A DNA stretch of 27,710 nt, taken from positions 1 to 27,710 of IMG/VR virus record IMGVR_UViG_3300010392_001036; one strand, written 5' to 3'. Position 1 is the stretch's first letter. Every line of letters begins with the position of its first letter. Both the position numbers and the translations under genes were made by a program. This document shows, piece after piece, positions 21,202 through 27,710 of this stretch. Origin of the DNA: a virus. The notes under the pieces were generated by a model that worked only from the letters and a program-made list of their open reading frames with translations, made no database searches and was not told the origin of the DNA.

Positions 21202-22317
21202 CTAACTTGCGCGGTCGAAGGCCTCACTCAGATCATCGTCCCAATCGGAGGGCTTGACCGAAGCCTTGACGCCGCCGCCCGGACGGGTGCCGGTGCTTTT
21301 GACGTTCTTCGACTTCTTCGCCTTGGTGGCAGCTTCCGCTGCGTCCTTCAGGCGCTTTTCCTCCGCAGCCTTGACCTGTGCTTCAAGGCTCAACTTCCGG
21401 GTTTCCGGGTTGGCCCATACGGCGCGGTCATAAGCCTCCGTCAGCACTTCAGCATTCGACTTTCCGGGGCTGGCGCTTCGGATCGACGCGATGAGCGGGA
21501 TCATGTCGCCCTCAACCGCGCTGTAATGCGGTCGGAGCGGTTCGCCCTTCTCATCTTTCGCCGCCGAGAACGCCTCGATCTCGGAGAGAATGCCCTGCTG
21601 CTGTTGCTGAACGGTCTGCTGTTGCTGCTGGGTGATGAAGTTCGTGAGGTCTGCGACCTGCTTTTGCAGCGCAGCCACGTTGGGATCAGTGCCGTCCAAG
21701 GACGGATCACCGGGTTCATGCGCGAGGTTCACCCCAAACTGTTGTGCAGTCTGGCGAATGACGGCTTCCTTCTGCTGCGGCGAGCCGGTACGGAGGATTT
21801 GCGCCGTATTGAGCAACGTCTGAACGGCCTGTAGGGGGGTCGCCCCTTCAGCCCTGATCTGTCCCTCATACGGTCTGACAATCTCCGAGAACTCGTCGGC
21901 TAGAGAAGCCTTGCCCTCGTACTGTTCTTTGAGCCTGGTAACGCCCTTTTCCATTTCATCTTCCCGCGCGGCAATTTCTGCTCGCAACTCGGGAGACGCA
22001 CTGGCAAAAGCCGCTCGCCGTAGCTCATTGTCCCACCCAGCCGGAGGGGTCGCCTCATCGGTCTCGGTGCTTTCGCTGTCAATGTTGTCATCGTCAGCGT
22101 GTTCGCCTTCGTCCTCGTTGTCGAGTTCGTCGGCGGCGGATTCCTCCGCAATCTCTTCCTCGCCTTCGTCGCCATCGTCAGCGCCGTCAGCGTTGGTCGA
22201 TACAAACTTGCCGTGTTCGTCACGCGGGCGCTCAGGCGCTTCCGCCGTGGCCTCGTCGTATGCCTCGCCTAGCGTGTCGCCAAGCCCCTCCATGAAGTCT
22301 TCTGTGTCTTCAGCCAA
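21202..22317 (-). CDS. capsid scaffolding protein
   Basis: The 371-residue product is very acidic at the N-terminus (residues about 45-95, rich in Asp and Glu). It then has helical regions, a glutamine-rich run (ITQQQQQTVQQQQQG, about 228-242) and a basic C-terminal end (KAKKSKNVKST). This charge layout is usual for phage scaffolds, whose basic C-terminus contacts the capsid shell. TTG at 22317 is the start because AGGAG lies 8 nt upstream; the next in-frame ATG is 24 nt further in. It directly precedes the major capsid gene. Confidence 0.85.
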   Translation of the reverse strand: MAEDTEDFMEGLGDTLGEAYDEATAEAPERPRDEHGKFVSTNADGADDGDEGEEEIAEESAADELDNEDEGEHADDDNIDSESTETDEATPPAGWDNELRRAAFASASPELRAEIAAREDEMEKGVTRLKEQYEGKASLADEFSEIVRPYEGQIRAEGATPLQAVQTLLNTAQILRTGSPQQKEAVIRQTAQQFGVNLAHEPGDPSLDGTDPNVAALQKQVADLTNFITQQQQQTVQQQQQGILSEIEAFSAAKDEKGEPLRPHYSAVEGDMIPLIASIRSASPGKSNAEVLTEAYDRAVWANPETRKLSLEAQVKAAEEKRLKDAAEAATKAKKSKNVKSTGTRPGGGVKASVKPSDWDDDLSEAFDRAS

Positions 22318-22327
22318 TGTTCCGCTC

Positions 22328-22618
22328 CTATTCCTGCTCCAAAGTTCGGTCTATAGCCGCGTTCAGACTCTCCCGGCGGCGTTTCTCGGCATCCCGGCTT
22401 TCGCCCTTCTCCAACAGCCTACAACCCGTGCGCTTGAGGTTTTCACGGTGCGCGGCGCGGCCCTCGACCCATTTGCCGGTAACGGGGCAGTCGTAGCCCT
22501 CGTAATCCCCTGAAATCATCGGCGTAGCGAAGTCAGACCGCTCCGGCCTCGGCTGGTTGGCATAAAAAATGGCCGCTTCAACAAGCGACCGGGTTTCGGG
22601 ATCAAAGACGTACCTCAT
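22328..22618 (-). CDS. 96-residue conserved phage protein
   Basis: The product begins MRYVFDPETRSLVEAAIF and includes SGDYEGYDCPVTGKWVEGRAAH, followed by ENLKRTGCRLLEKGE. The CPVTGK...AHRENLKRTGCR block recurs in small phage proteins near portal and scaffold genes; its role is unknown. The two cysteines could bind metal, but no second pair is present. The ATG at 22618 overlaps the winged-helix stop as ATGA. The C-terminal half is helical and charged. Confidence 0.7.
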   Translation of the reverse strand: MRYVFDPETRSLVEAAIFYANQPRPERSDFATPMISGDYEGYDCPVTGKWVEGRAAHRENLKRTGCRLLEKGESRDAEKRRRESLNAAIDRTLEQE

Positions 22619-22887
22619 GCCGCCTCCTGCAATGTCCACCCCTCCGGGAAGCGGCTGTGAACAACCGTCCAGCCCGCACTTTCCAGCTTGCGGCGCAAGT
22701 CACGATGCAGCAACCACACGACACCTTGGCTATACTCCGGCTCGTCATCGGGATCGGGCCATATCAATTCGAACATATCGTCACGAGACAGCCTACGCCG
22801 CGCCATCAATGCCCACAGCGTCTTGTGTTCCCTCTCCGTCAACGAGGTGTTCCCGATGCGGTACGGCGCTCCAAACGAGACATTCAT
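22615..22887 (-). CDS. stand-alone winged-helix (OmpR/PhoB-type) protein
   Basis: The 90-residue product is a lone effector domain resembling OmpR/PhoB response regulators. LTEREHKTLWALMARR is at about 16-31, LSRDDMFELIW at 33-43 and VVWLLHRDLRRKLES at 56-70, with a C-terminal hairpin ending SRFPEGWTLQE. There is no receiver domain. It lies inside the structural operon between the portal and a small conserved gene, overlapping the portal stop as ATGA. It probably binds DNA, perhaps regulating late transcription or aiding packaging. That role is inference. Confidence 0.72.
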   Translation of the reverse strand: MNVSFGAPYRIGNTSLTEREHKTLWALMARRRLSRDDMFELIWPDPDDEPEYSQGVVWLLHRDLRRKLESAGWTVVHSRFPEGWTLQEAA

Positions 22888-24947
22888 GCGCTCTGCTGTG
22901 CCTTCTCCTGGGCCGCTTCACGGTTCGCCGCGTTGTCCTCGCGCTGCTGGCCTAGCTTAGCCCATTCAAGCGCCATCTTGTCGTCATGCTCGCGCTTCTG
23001 CTCGTCAAGCTGCGCGGAGAACTTCTCGATTTCCATGCGGATGGTATCCTGATGCTTTTGCATGTCAGCCTGTAGCTTTGCCATAGCATCTTGCGACTTG
23101 GCTTGCAACTCAGCCTGTTTGACCTGGCTATCTTGCTGCGCCTTCTGCACGTCGGCCTGAAGCTCCTGCATTTTAATTTGCATTTCGGCCTGCTTGGCCT
23201 GCGCCTCCGCATTCGCGGCAACCTCGGCCTCGCTCGGCCCTTCGGGCTGTTGCGGGTTTTCCTCATCGCCGCCGATCTGGTCCACAGCGTCCTCAACATC
23301 ACGACCAAGCTTGAACCGGCGCACACCGGCCAACAGGATCGACTTGGCCGCGTTCGCCGGGAAATAACCTTCGGCAACAGCAGGCCCGACCGTGTTAATG
23401 TAGCCCGTGATCGACTGGATAAGCGCCGTGATGTTCTGTTTGTCCGATTCCTCGTCCGCCATGATGGTGGAGTCGGTCTCGATGTCAATGCGGAATGACC
23501 GAAGCCCATCCTGCTGCATGATGGCGATCATTTCCGGCGTCACCGGCTTGCCCGTCATCAACTGCACGGTAGTCGGCTGGAACCTCTCGCACATTATTTC
23601 AACGGCGATACGGATCAGGTCTCGTGCGTACCGCTGGACCTCCGCTTGACGCTTCTGAAGGCGCTGAGACCCCCATTGCGCCTTGATGCTCTGTGCCGTC
23701 GCCGTTTCGCTCGACTTCGTGGAGCCGCGCAGGATGTCGGAAATCCCGATGATCTCGTAAATAGTCTGCTTGATCTGGTCGCGCTGTAGGTACAATTCCC
23801 GCAGCACTGCCACGATCTGCTCAACCGGATACATCCAGATCGCCGCCGAAAGACCGCCCTTGTCGGCAAGCTGCATAATGTTCTCAGCCGGGACGAAATC
23901 ACCGTCCTCGGCGTCTTCCATTGACCACAGTTCGCTGATCTTGCTGTCCGCCACGCCGCGAACCTTCAACACCTCGATAATGCGCGTGATACGCAGCGTC
24001 AGGCGGTCCAGCTCCTGCGCCTGATCCTTATACATCTGATATTCAGGAACCGGCACCAGCGAACCGCTATCCTCGACCGCATACATCGGGCGCGGGATCG
24101 GGTAGAAGTTCGCCAGTTCGATGTCAGGCTCGCCTTCGGCCAAGAAGCCGTCACGATAGCCCTTCGACACCCACTTTACGGTGCGGCTTTCCTTGCACCA
24201 GATTTCCCACACCGTAGCGCGCTTGAACGAATTGGCGTCCTCGCGCTCGTCGGTGTCTTCGGGCGTGTAGTCAAGCGGCACCAGCTTGGCTATTTCCTCG
24301 TCAGCCAGTTCAACCAACTGTTCCTTGGTGATGCGGTGGCGGAAGGCAACCCATGGAACCTCGTCCCAACGCCTGCCCGGGCCGCGCCGGAAGTCCTGCC
24401 AGTCCACATGCTCGAATTGACACTCCTCGAAGGCAACGGTCTCGCCGTCTTCGCTATATTCAGCAGGCTCGGAGGGGGCCGAAGCCTCACCCTCCTTGCC
24501 CTCTTCGGCGGGAGCGGGCTTGCCGAAGAACGGGACGTACCTCACTCTTGTCACGGCCCGTCCCGGCAAGAGTACGTCCATCACTGCGGCATTCATCACG
24601 TAGTCGAAGTCCTGCGCGTCGAGCGTGTAAGACGCCGCGCGCTCCATGACCTCGGCTAGCTGTTTGCCGGTCTCGTCTTTGTCCCGGTAGCGCCTGCGAA
24701 TATCGGGGTTGGGCGACTTCGCATAGAGCGCAGGGGCCATCGTCTGCGTGTTCGAGTACAGGATGTTGAATTGCGCGTCCTCGCGGTCCTTCTCGTCCCT
24801 GTACCGTTCAATCGTCTTCAACGCACTCTCGCGCCACGCCTTCTCCTGCTTGTCAGCAAGGTCAAGCTCTGCGATCCAGCGGGCAACAGGATACCCCTGG
24901 GCGGCGTCCTTTTTTGTCTCGAACGCGCCTTCGCCCTCAATCGTCAT
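22884..24947 (-). CDS. portal protein
   Basis: The 687-residue product forms the dodecameric DNA channel at one capsid vertex. It contains NILYSNTQTMAPALYAKSPNP at about 62-82, DWQDFRRGPGRRWDEVPWVA at about 181-200, and RITRIIEVLKVRG, GSTKSSETATAQSIKAQWGS and QRLQKRQAEVQRYARDLIR further on. These are segments typical of podovirus portals. The C-terminal 115 residues are a long, charged coiled coil rich in Lys, Glu and Gln, possibly forming the barrel. It starts in a TGATG junction with the small virion-type gene. Confidence 0.88.
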   Translation of the reverse strand: MTIEGEGAFETKKDAAQGYPVARWIAELDLADKQEKAWRESALKTIERYRDEKDREDAQFNILYSNTQTMAPALYAKSPNPDIRRRYRDKDETGKQLAEVMERAASYTLDAQDFDYVMNAAVMDVLLPGRAVTRVRYVPFFGKPAPAEEGKEGEASAPSEPAEYSEDGETVAFEECQFEHVDWQDFRRGPGRRWDEVPWVAFRHRITKEQLVELADEEIAKLVPLDYTPEDTDEREDANSFKRATVWEIWCKESRTVKWVSKGYRDGFLAEGEPDIELANFYPIPRPMYAVEDSGSLVPVPEYQMYKDQAQELDRLTLRITRIIEVLKVRGVADSKISELWSMEDAEDGDFVPAENIMQLADKGGLSAAIWMYPVEQIVAVLRELYLQRDQIKQTIYEIIGISDILRGSTKSSETATAQSIKAQWGSQRLQKRQAEVQRYARDLIRIAVEIMCERFQPTTVQLMTGKPVTPEMIAIMQQDGLRSFRIDIETDSTIMADEESDKQNITALIQSITGYINTVGPAVAEGYFPANAAKSILLAGVRRFKLGRDVEDAVDQIGGDEENPQQPEGPSEAEVAANAEAQAKQAEMQIKMQELQADVQKAQQDSQVKQAELQAKSQDAMAKLQADMQKHQDTIRMEIEKFSAQLDEQKREHDDKMALEWAKLGQQREDNAANREAAQEKAQQSA

Positions 24948-25249
24948 CAGGTGACAGCGCCCTTGGCGTCATCGGCATAGAGAATGCCAAGCGCGGTGAC
25001 GTTGGTCAGCGTGGCGTGAACATCCGTCCCGAACGACAGACCGCCGCCTGGGATCGAAATGGTAAAGATGCCCGCGACCGCAGGCGTGTTGATCGTAATC
25101 AATTCAGCCCCTGACGCGCCGCCGTCCTTCACGACAGCCGTTCCGCCCGTGCCGGATGGCGTCACCACGAACGCACGAATGCGCCCGTTCGTCGTCACGA
25201 CCGTGCCTGTCGAGGTCACGTCCGCCGCCTTGATTGCTTCAATGTCCAT
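24947..25249 (-). CDS. 100-residue putative virion protein
   Basis: The product starts MDIEAIKAADVTSTGTVVTT and is beta-rich with many Thr, Gly and Val residues (VVKDGGASGAELITINTPAV, FTISIPGGGLSFG). Placed between TerL and portal, it may be a small capsid-associated or head fiber protein. TAATG and TGATG junctions on either side make it part of a tightly coupled unit. No domain name can be given. Confidence 0.65.
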   Translation of the reverse strand: MDIEAIKAADVTSTGTVVTTNGRIRAFVVTPSGTGGTAVVKDGGASGAELITINTPAVAGIFTISIPGGGLSFGTDVHATLTNVTALGILYADDAKGAVT

Positions 25250-26844
25250 TAGATCGTCCCGTATTTCGGTTTCGATGAATTGCTAGGCCGCATCAGCTTC
25301 TTGATCGGCTGTTGCAGCGTGTAGACTGGCTTATCGTCTTTCTGCTTTTCCGGCTTGCCCGTGTCGATATGGTCAAGCAACTGGCCGACCAACCCCAAGG
25401 CGTCCACCTGATCGTCATGTGATGCAGCGGGGAACGCCATCAACTCACGCTCGAAATCGACACGCCACGGAGCATCCTTCGGCACGTACAGGCCTTTGAG
25501 CGCCATCCGGCCACGAATAGCCTGCGCCCTCACCGCCTTGTCCCCCCGCGTCGGAAAGGCCCTGCGATAGACGTAAGCCTTGCGTTCGGATTGCCTCTTC
25601 AAAAGAAACGGCCCGACACCGGACTTGATCTGCCCGGTTTCCTCCGCCCATTCGATAGGCTTGTGGCGAATCGTTAGATCACAGAACGACTCAACCCACT
25701 CCGCCGAGTCAGTCTGCCCCCTCCACAGGTCCAGCAAATACATGCGATCCTCGGGATCAACACCGACAACCACGTGAACCGTGTAGTCGCCGCCGCCAGC
25801 CGTTACTGCGTAGTCAGACGCGCCGTAGACGCGCATGGTCGCCGCAGCGGGGGGAACGTCATACGTTCTGATCCACTCCCGTCTGAAGTAATCGCCGTCT
25901 TCCGGTGCTGGGCGCTGCTGATAAAGCGCATTCCATGTCCGCAGGCTGCGTAGCGTGGCTGATCGCTTCGTCTGCTCCCACTCTTCAACAGACCACCACT
26001 CTGTCCACAGCCATTCGCCGTTGCGACGACCGAGGGGGTCATCTTCTCGTTCTGCCTGAGCAGGGACATTGACCACATACCACTGCTCACCGTCGCGGGC
26101 TGTGACCCAACCAGACTGCCCAGCATAGTCCTCCGGTAGTATTCGACCCGACAAGTCGTCCTCGTGCCATCGGGTCTGAACAATGAATATCCAGCCACCT
26201 GGTTTCAGACGGGTTTTCACATCATCAACGTAGGCGTCCCACGTCTTATCGCGGATAACCTCCGAGTCGGCGTCCTCGCGCCCCTTCACGGGGTCATCAA
26301 CGACAATCCCATCAGCACGGTTGCCCGTGATACCAGATAGAATGCCGCCGGTCATGTAGGTCGAGCCGTTGTCCAGCGACCAGTCGTCGACAGCCGAATT
26401 ATCGCCAGTCAGACCAGCCCCGAATATCCGCTCATACGTCCCACTACGCACAATCGCACGGCACTTGCGGCCAAACTTGCGCGCCAGATCGGCACCGTAA
26501 GAGACCGCAATGATATTCTTCCCGGGATTGTTTCCCATAAACCACGGCGGGAAAACAACACTAGCATACGTGCTCTTGGCGCTACCGGGAGGCAAAAAGA
26601 ACATGACACGCTTGATTTCACCCCGAGCGACCCGCTCAAGCACATCAATCATTAAAGCGTGATGTTCGGCTGGCTCCACACGATCCGGGTAGAATGTCTC
26701 GCAGTCTTCGTCGTCACTGACCGGAACACCGGGTATATCAATCTGGTTTACGAACTCAGTGAGGCTTTCCCGCGCCCGCAATAGACGGTGCGCCTCCAAC
26801 CCCCGCCGGTATACGAGGCAATCCGAGCCTGTCAGCAAGTTCAT
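25249..26844 (-). CDS. terL: terminase large subunit
   Basis: The 531-residue ATPase-nuclease drives DNA packaging through the portal. The Walker A-like PPGSAKST (85-92), Walker B IVVDD (180-184) and coupling motif QTRWHEDD (223-230) lie in the N-terminal half. The C-terminal RNase H-like nuclease half has ASDYAVTAGGGDYTVHVVVGVDP, a typical acidic metal site, and HDDQVDALG near the end. The ATG at 26844 is preferred to an upstream TTG at 26868. It overlaps TerS by 89 bp, an unusually long overlap. Confidence 0.92.
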   Translation of the reverse strand: MNLLTGSDCLVYRRGLEAHRLLRARESLTEFVNQIDIPGVPVSDDEDCETFYPDRVEPAEHHALMIDVLERVARGEIKRVMFFLPPGSAKSTYASVVFPPWFMGNNPGKNIIAVSYGADLARKFGRKCRAIVRSGTYERIFGAGLTGDNSAVDDWSLDNGSTYMTGGILSGITGNRADGIVVDDPVKGREDADSEVIRDKTWDAYVDDVKTRLKPGGWIFIVQTRWHEDDLSGRILPEDYAGQSGWVTARDGEQWYVVNVPAQAEREDDPLGRRNGEWLWTEWWSVEEWEQTKRSATLRSLRTWNALYQQRPAPEDGDYFRREWIRTYDVPPAAATMRVYGASDYAVTAGGGDYTVHVVVGVDPEDRMYLLDLWRGQTDSAEWVESFCDLTIRHKPIEWAEETGQIKSGVGPFLLKRQSERKAYVYRRAFPTRGDKAVRAQAIRGRMALKGLYVPKDAPWRVDFERELMAFPAASHDDQVDALGLVGQLLDHIDTGKPEKQKDDKPVYTLQQPIKKLMRPSNSSKPKYGTI

Positions 26845-27208
26845 TCGCCCTCTTGATCTCGTCCTCAAGTGAAGGCTGCTTGGTCACATCCTCGCGGCGC
26901 TGAACCTTCAGGCCGTGAAGTTCCGCCTTTGCCATGATCGCGCTGACCATCGCCGCAGCGTTCTCTTTTGTCTCCGCTACCTTTAATGCGTCGTTAAGTT
27001 CCTTAGTCAGACTATCTACCGTCACCGCGCATCGTTCGGCGTGTTCTTTCGCGCCATCTTCGATGGCCGCTGAAACCTCAACATGTTTCAACAACCGCTG
27101 GCCGTGTGAATATGCCGTCTTCTCACTGTACCCGGCGCGGATCGCTGCCTGGGTTGCGTTGCGGTCAATCAGGTATTCCCGCACGAATGCCGCTTGCTTC
27201 GCGTTCAC
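26756..27208 (-). CDS. terS: terminase small subunit
   Basis: This 150-residue Terminase_2-family protein recognises the packaging site and regulates TerL. MNAKQAAFVREYLIDRNATQAA and AIRAGYSEKTAYSHGQRLL give the N-terminal DNA-binding helix-turn-helix. The C-terminal half is a helical oligomerisation stretch with ENAAAMVSAIMAKAELHGLK. A GTG start is preceded by GAGGGGGAATA and shares its G with the preceding TAG. It is followed immediately by TerL in a long overlap. Confidence 0.9.
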   Translation of the reverse strand: MNAKQAAFVREYLIDRNATQAAIRAGYSEKTAYSHGQRLLKHVEVSAAIEDGAKEHAERCAVTVDSLTKELNDALKVAETKENAAAMVSAIMAKAELHGLKVQRREDVTKQPSLEDEIKRANELADRLGLPRIPAGVGGAPSIAGAGKPH

Positions 27209-27435
27209 TATTCCCCCTCGTCTCCCATGACCAACTGATCCCCGTACTGCGCGATGATACGGCAGTCGTAGAGGATCTCGGGTACGGGGCGTTGATCGTG
27301 TGCGATGGTCGCGTTGTCGCCGGTAATGGCGATCATGGTGATGTGGTCTATCTCGTCCTGGTGACGGTAGAGCCAGTTGATAATGGACTTGGCTGTCGGT
27401 GGAGCGTCCGTCTCCAGTTCGATGATGTCAGCCAT
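27208..27435 (-). CDS. 75-residue leader gene of the late unit
   Basis: The ATG at 27435 is preferred over a GTG at 27513 because the upstream extension is low-complexity and poorly structured. The product begins MADIIELETDAPPTAKSIIN. It has a helical half (IINWLYRHQDEIDHITMIAIT), and the remainder DQRPVPEILYDCRIIAQYGDQ is alpha/beta-like. AGGGG lies about 10 nt upstream. It is the first gene of the late unit within this window. Function unknown. Confidence 0.62.
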   Translation of the reverse strand: MADIIELETDAPPTAKSIINWLYRHQDEIDHITMIAITGDNATIAHDQRPVPEILYDCRIIAQYGDQLVMGDEGE

Positions 27436-27710
27436 ACCATCTTGCCCCTGGTTGTTGAATTGCGCGGGCCGGGCGTTACTCCGGCTAGGTGCTTTTGGCC
27501 GAGCACCGGTCACGGCCTTAGACCCGTTTGCCCTGCGCTTCTACTTTCAGCGCCGCCGCGCAAACTGAATCCGCCCGCTCACCCCTGCTCAACCATTCGG
27601 CGGGGAGAGACCGCCGTTGTATGGGATGCTTTTAGAGGTGGCGGGCGAAACTAGCTAGACACGTCGTGACGTGTCCGAATGCCGCTTCTGCGCGTGGCAG
27701 ATCGGCGGTA
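27436..27710 (-). promoter_or_regulatory. non-coding leader of the late unit with inverted repeats
   Basis: No convincing gene was found in this 275-bp edge region. It holds two hairpins: GGTGCT/AGCACC with 8-nt loop (27488-27493 with 27502-27507) and CGGCGG/CCGCCG with 7-nt loop (27598-27603 with 27611-27616). It also holds the 18-bp palindrome listed separately. It probably includes the late promoter or control region, but no clear -35/-10 pair could be identified. Confidence 0.4.
27658..27675. promoter_or_regulatory. 18-bp palindrome, operator candidate
   Basis: GACACGTC and GACGTGTC are perfect 8-bp inverted arms separated by GT. The size and symmetry fit a dimeric HTH protein site. It lies upstream of the first - strand late gene, and two candidate HTH proteins (3549-3908 and 22615-22887) occur in the window. 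CTAGCTAG, another palindrome, lies immediately beside it at 27651-27658. Confidence 0.45.

Noticed and set aside
1-27710. tRNA, tmRNA, integrase, replication genes or phage RNA polymerase
   Set aside because: Looked for and not recognised in the window. They may lie in the rest of the genome.

Overview
The window is part of the genome of a tailed double-stranded DNA bacteriophage (Caudoviricetes) with a short, podovirus-type tail. It holds portal, scaffold, capsid, adaptor, nozzle-like, ejection and fiber genes, but no tape measure, tube or sheath gene. No integrase, replication gene, RNA polymerase or tRNA was recognised, so the window is a fragment or those functions lie outside it. The GC-rich sequence, the SleB-type endolysin and the 3TM holin suggest a proteobacterial host, perhaps alphaproteobacterial. 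That host assignment is inference only.

Positions 1-5365 (+ strand) form a dense run of about 21 very small genes, mostly 30-150 codons, with overlapping stops and starts. Recognisable members are an ASCH-domain protein, several CxxC zinc-ribbon-like proteins, a stand-alone domain resembling the MbcA/ParS/Xre (DUF2384) antitoxin C-terminus, an Xre-type HTH protein, two one-helix membrane proteins and a conserved phage protein of unknown function. The first eight genes are joined by a repeated 13-bp element (consensus GTCSGTWTCTGAG) 10-17 nt before each start codon. It also gives the upstream proteins a common C-terminal SVSE-like tail. At 4743-4937 a perfect 16-bp inverted repeat encloses 163 nt that can fold into several hairpins. 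This is a candidate structured RNA.

Positions 5362-27435 (- strand, read right to left) are the late region. Its order is: small leader gene, TerS, TerL, small virion-type protein, portal, winged-helix protein, small conserved protein, scaffold, major capsid, decoration-like protein, MptE-like protein, HhH/AT-hook protein, head-tail adaptor, nozzle-like tail protein, small protein, GNAT acetyltransferase, S74-chaperone protein, two putative internal virion proteins with a small one between them, and a large ejection-type protein. A strong rho-independent terminator (10706-10726) follows. Beyond it lie the tail fiber, a tail-fiber-assembly-like protein, the lysis region (polytopic membrane protein, XhlA-like holin candidate, secreted protein, SleB endolysin, 3TM holin), a metallophosphoesterase and two tiny genes. 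Most late genes are translationally coupled (ATGA, TAATG or TGATG junctions).

The + and - transcription units converge at 5362-5365 with a 4-bp overlap of stop codons. A second convergent 4-bp overlap, at 10897-10900, is formed by a 53-codon + strand membrane protein gene lying antisense in the only sizeable gap of the late region. The right edge (27436-27710) is non-coding, with two hairpins and an 18-bp palindrome, and probably holds the late promoter or operator region.
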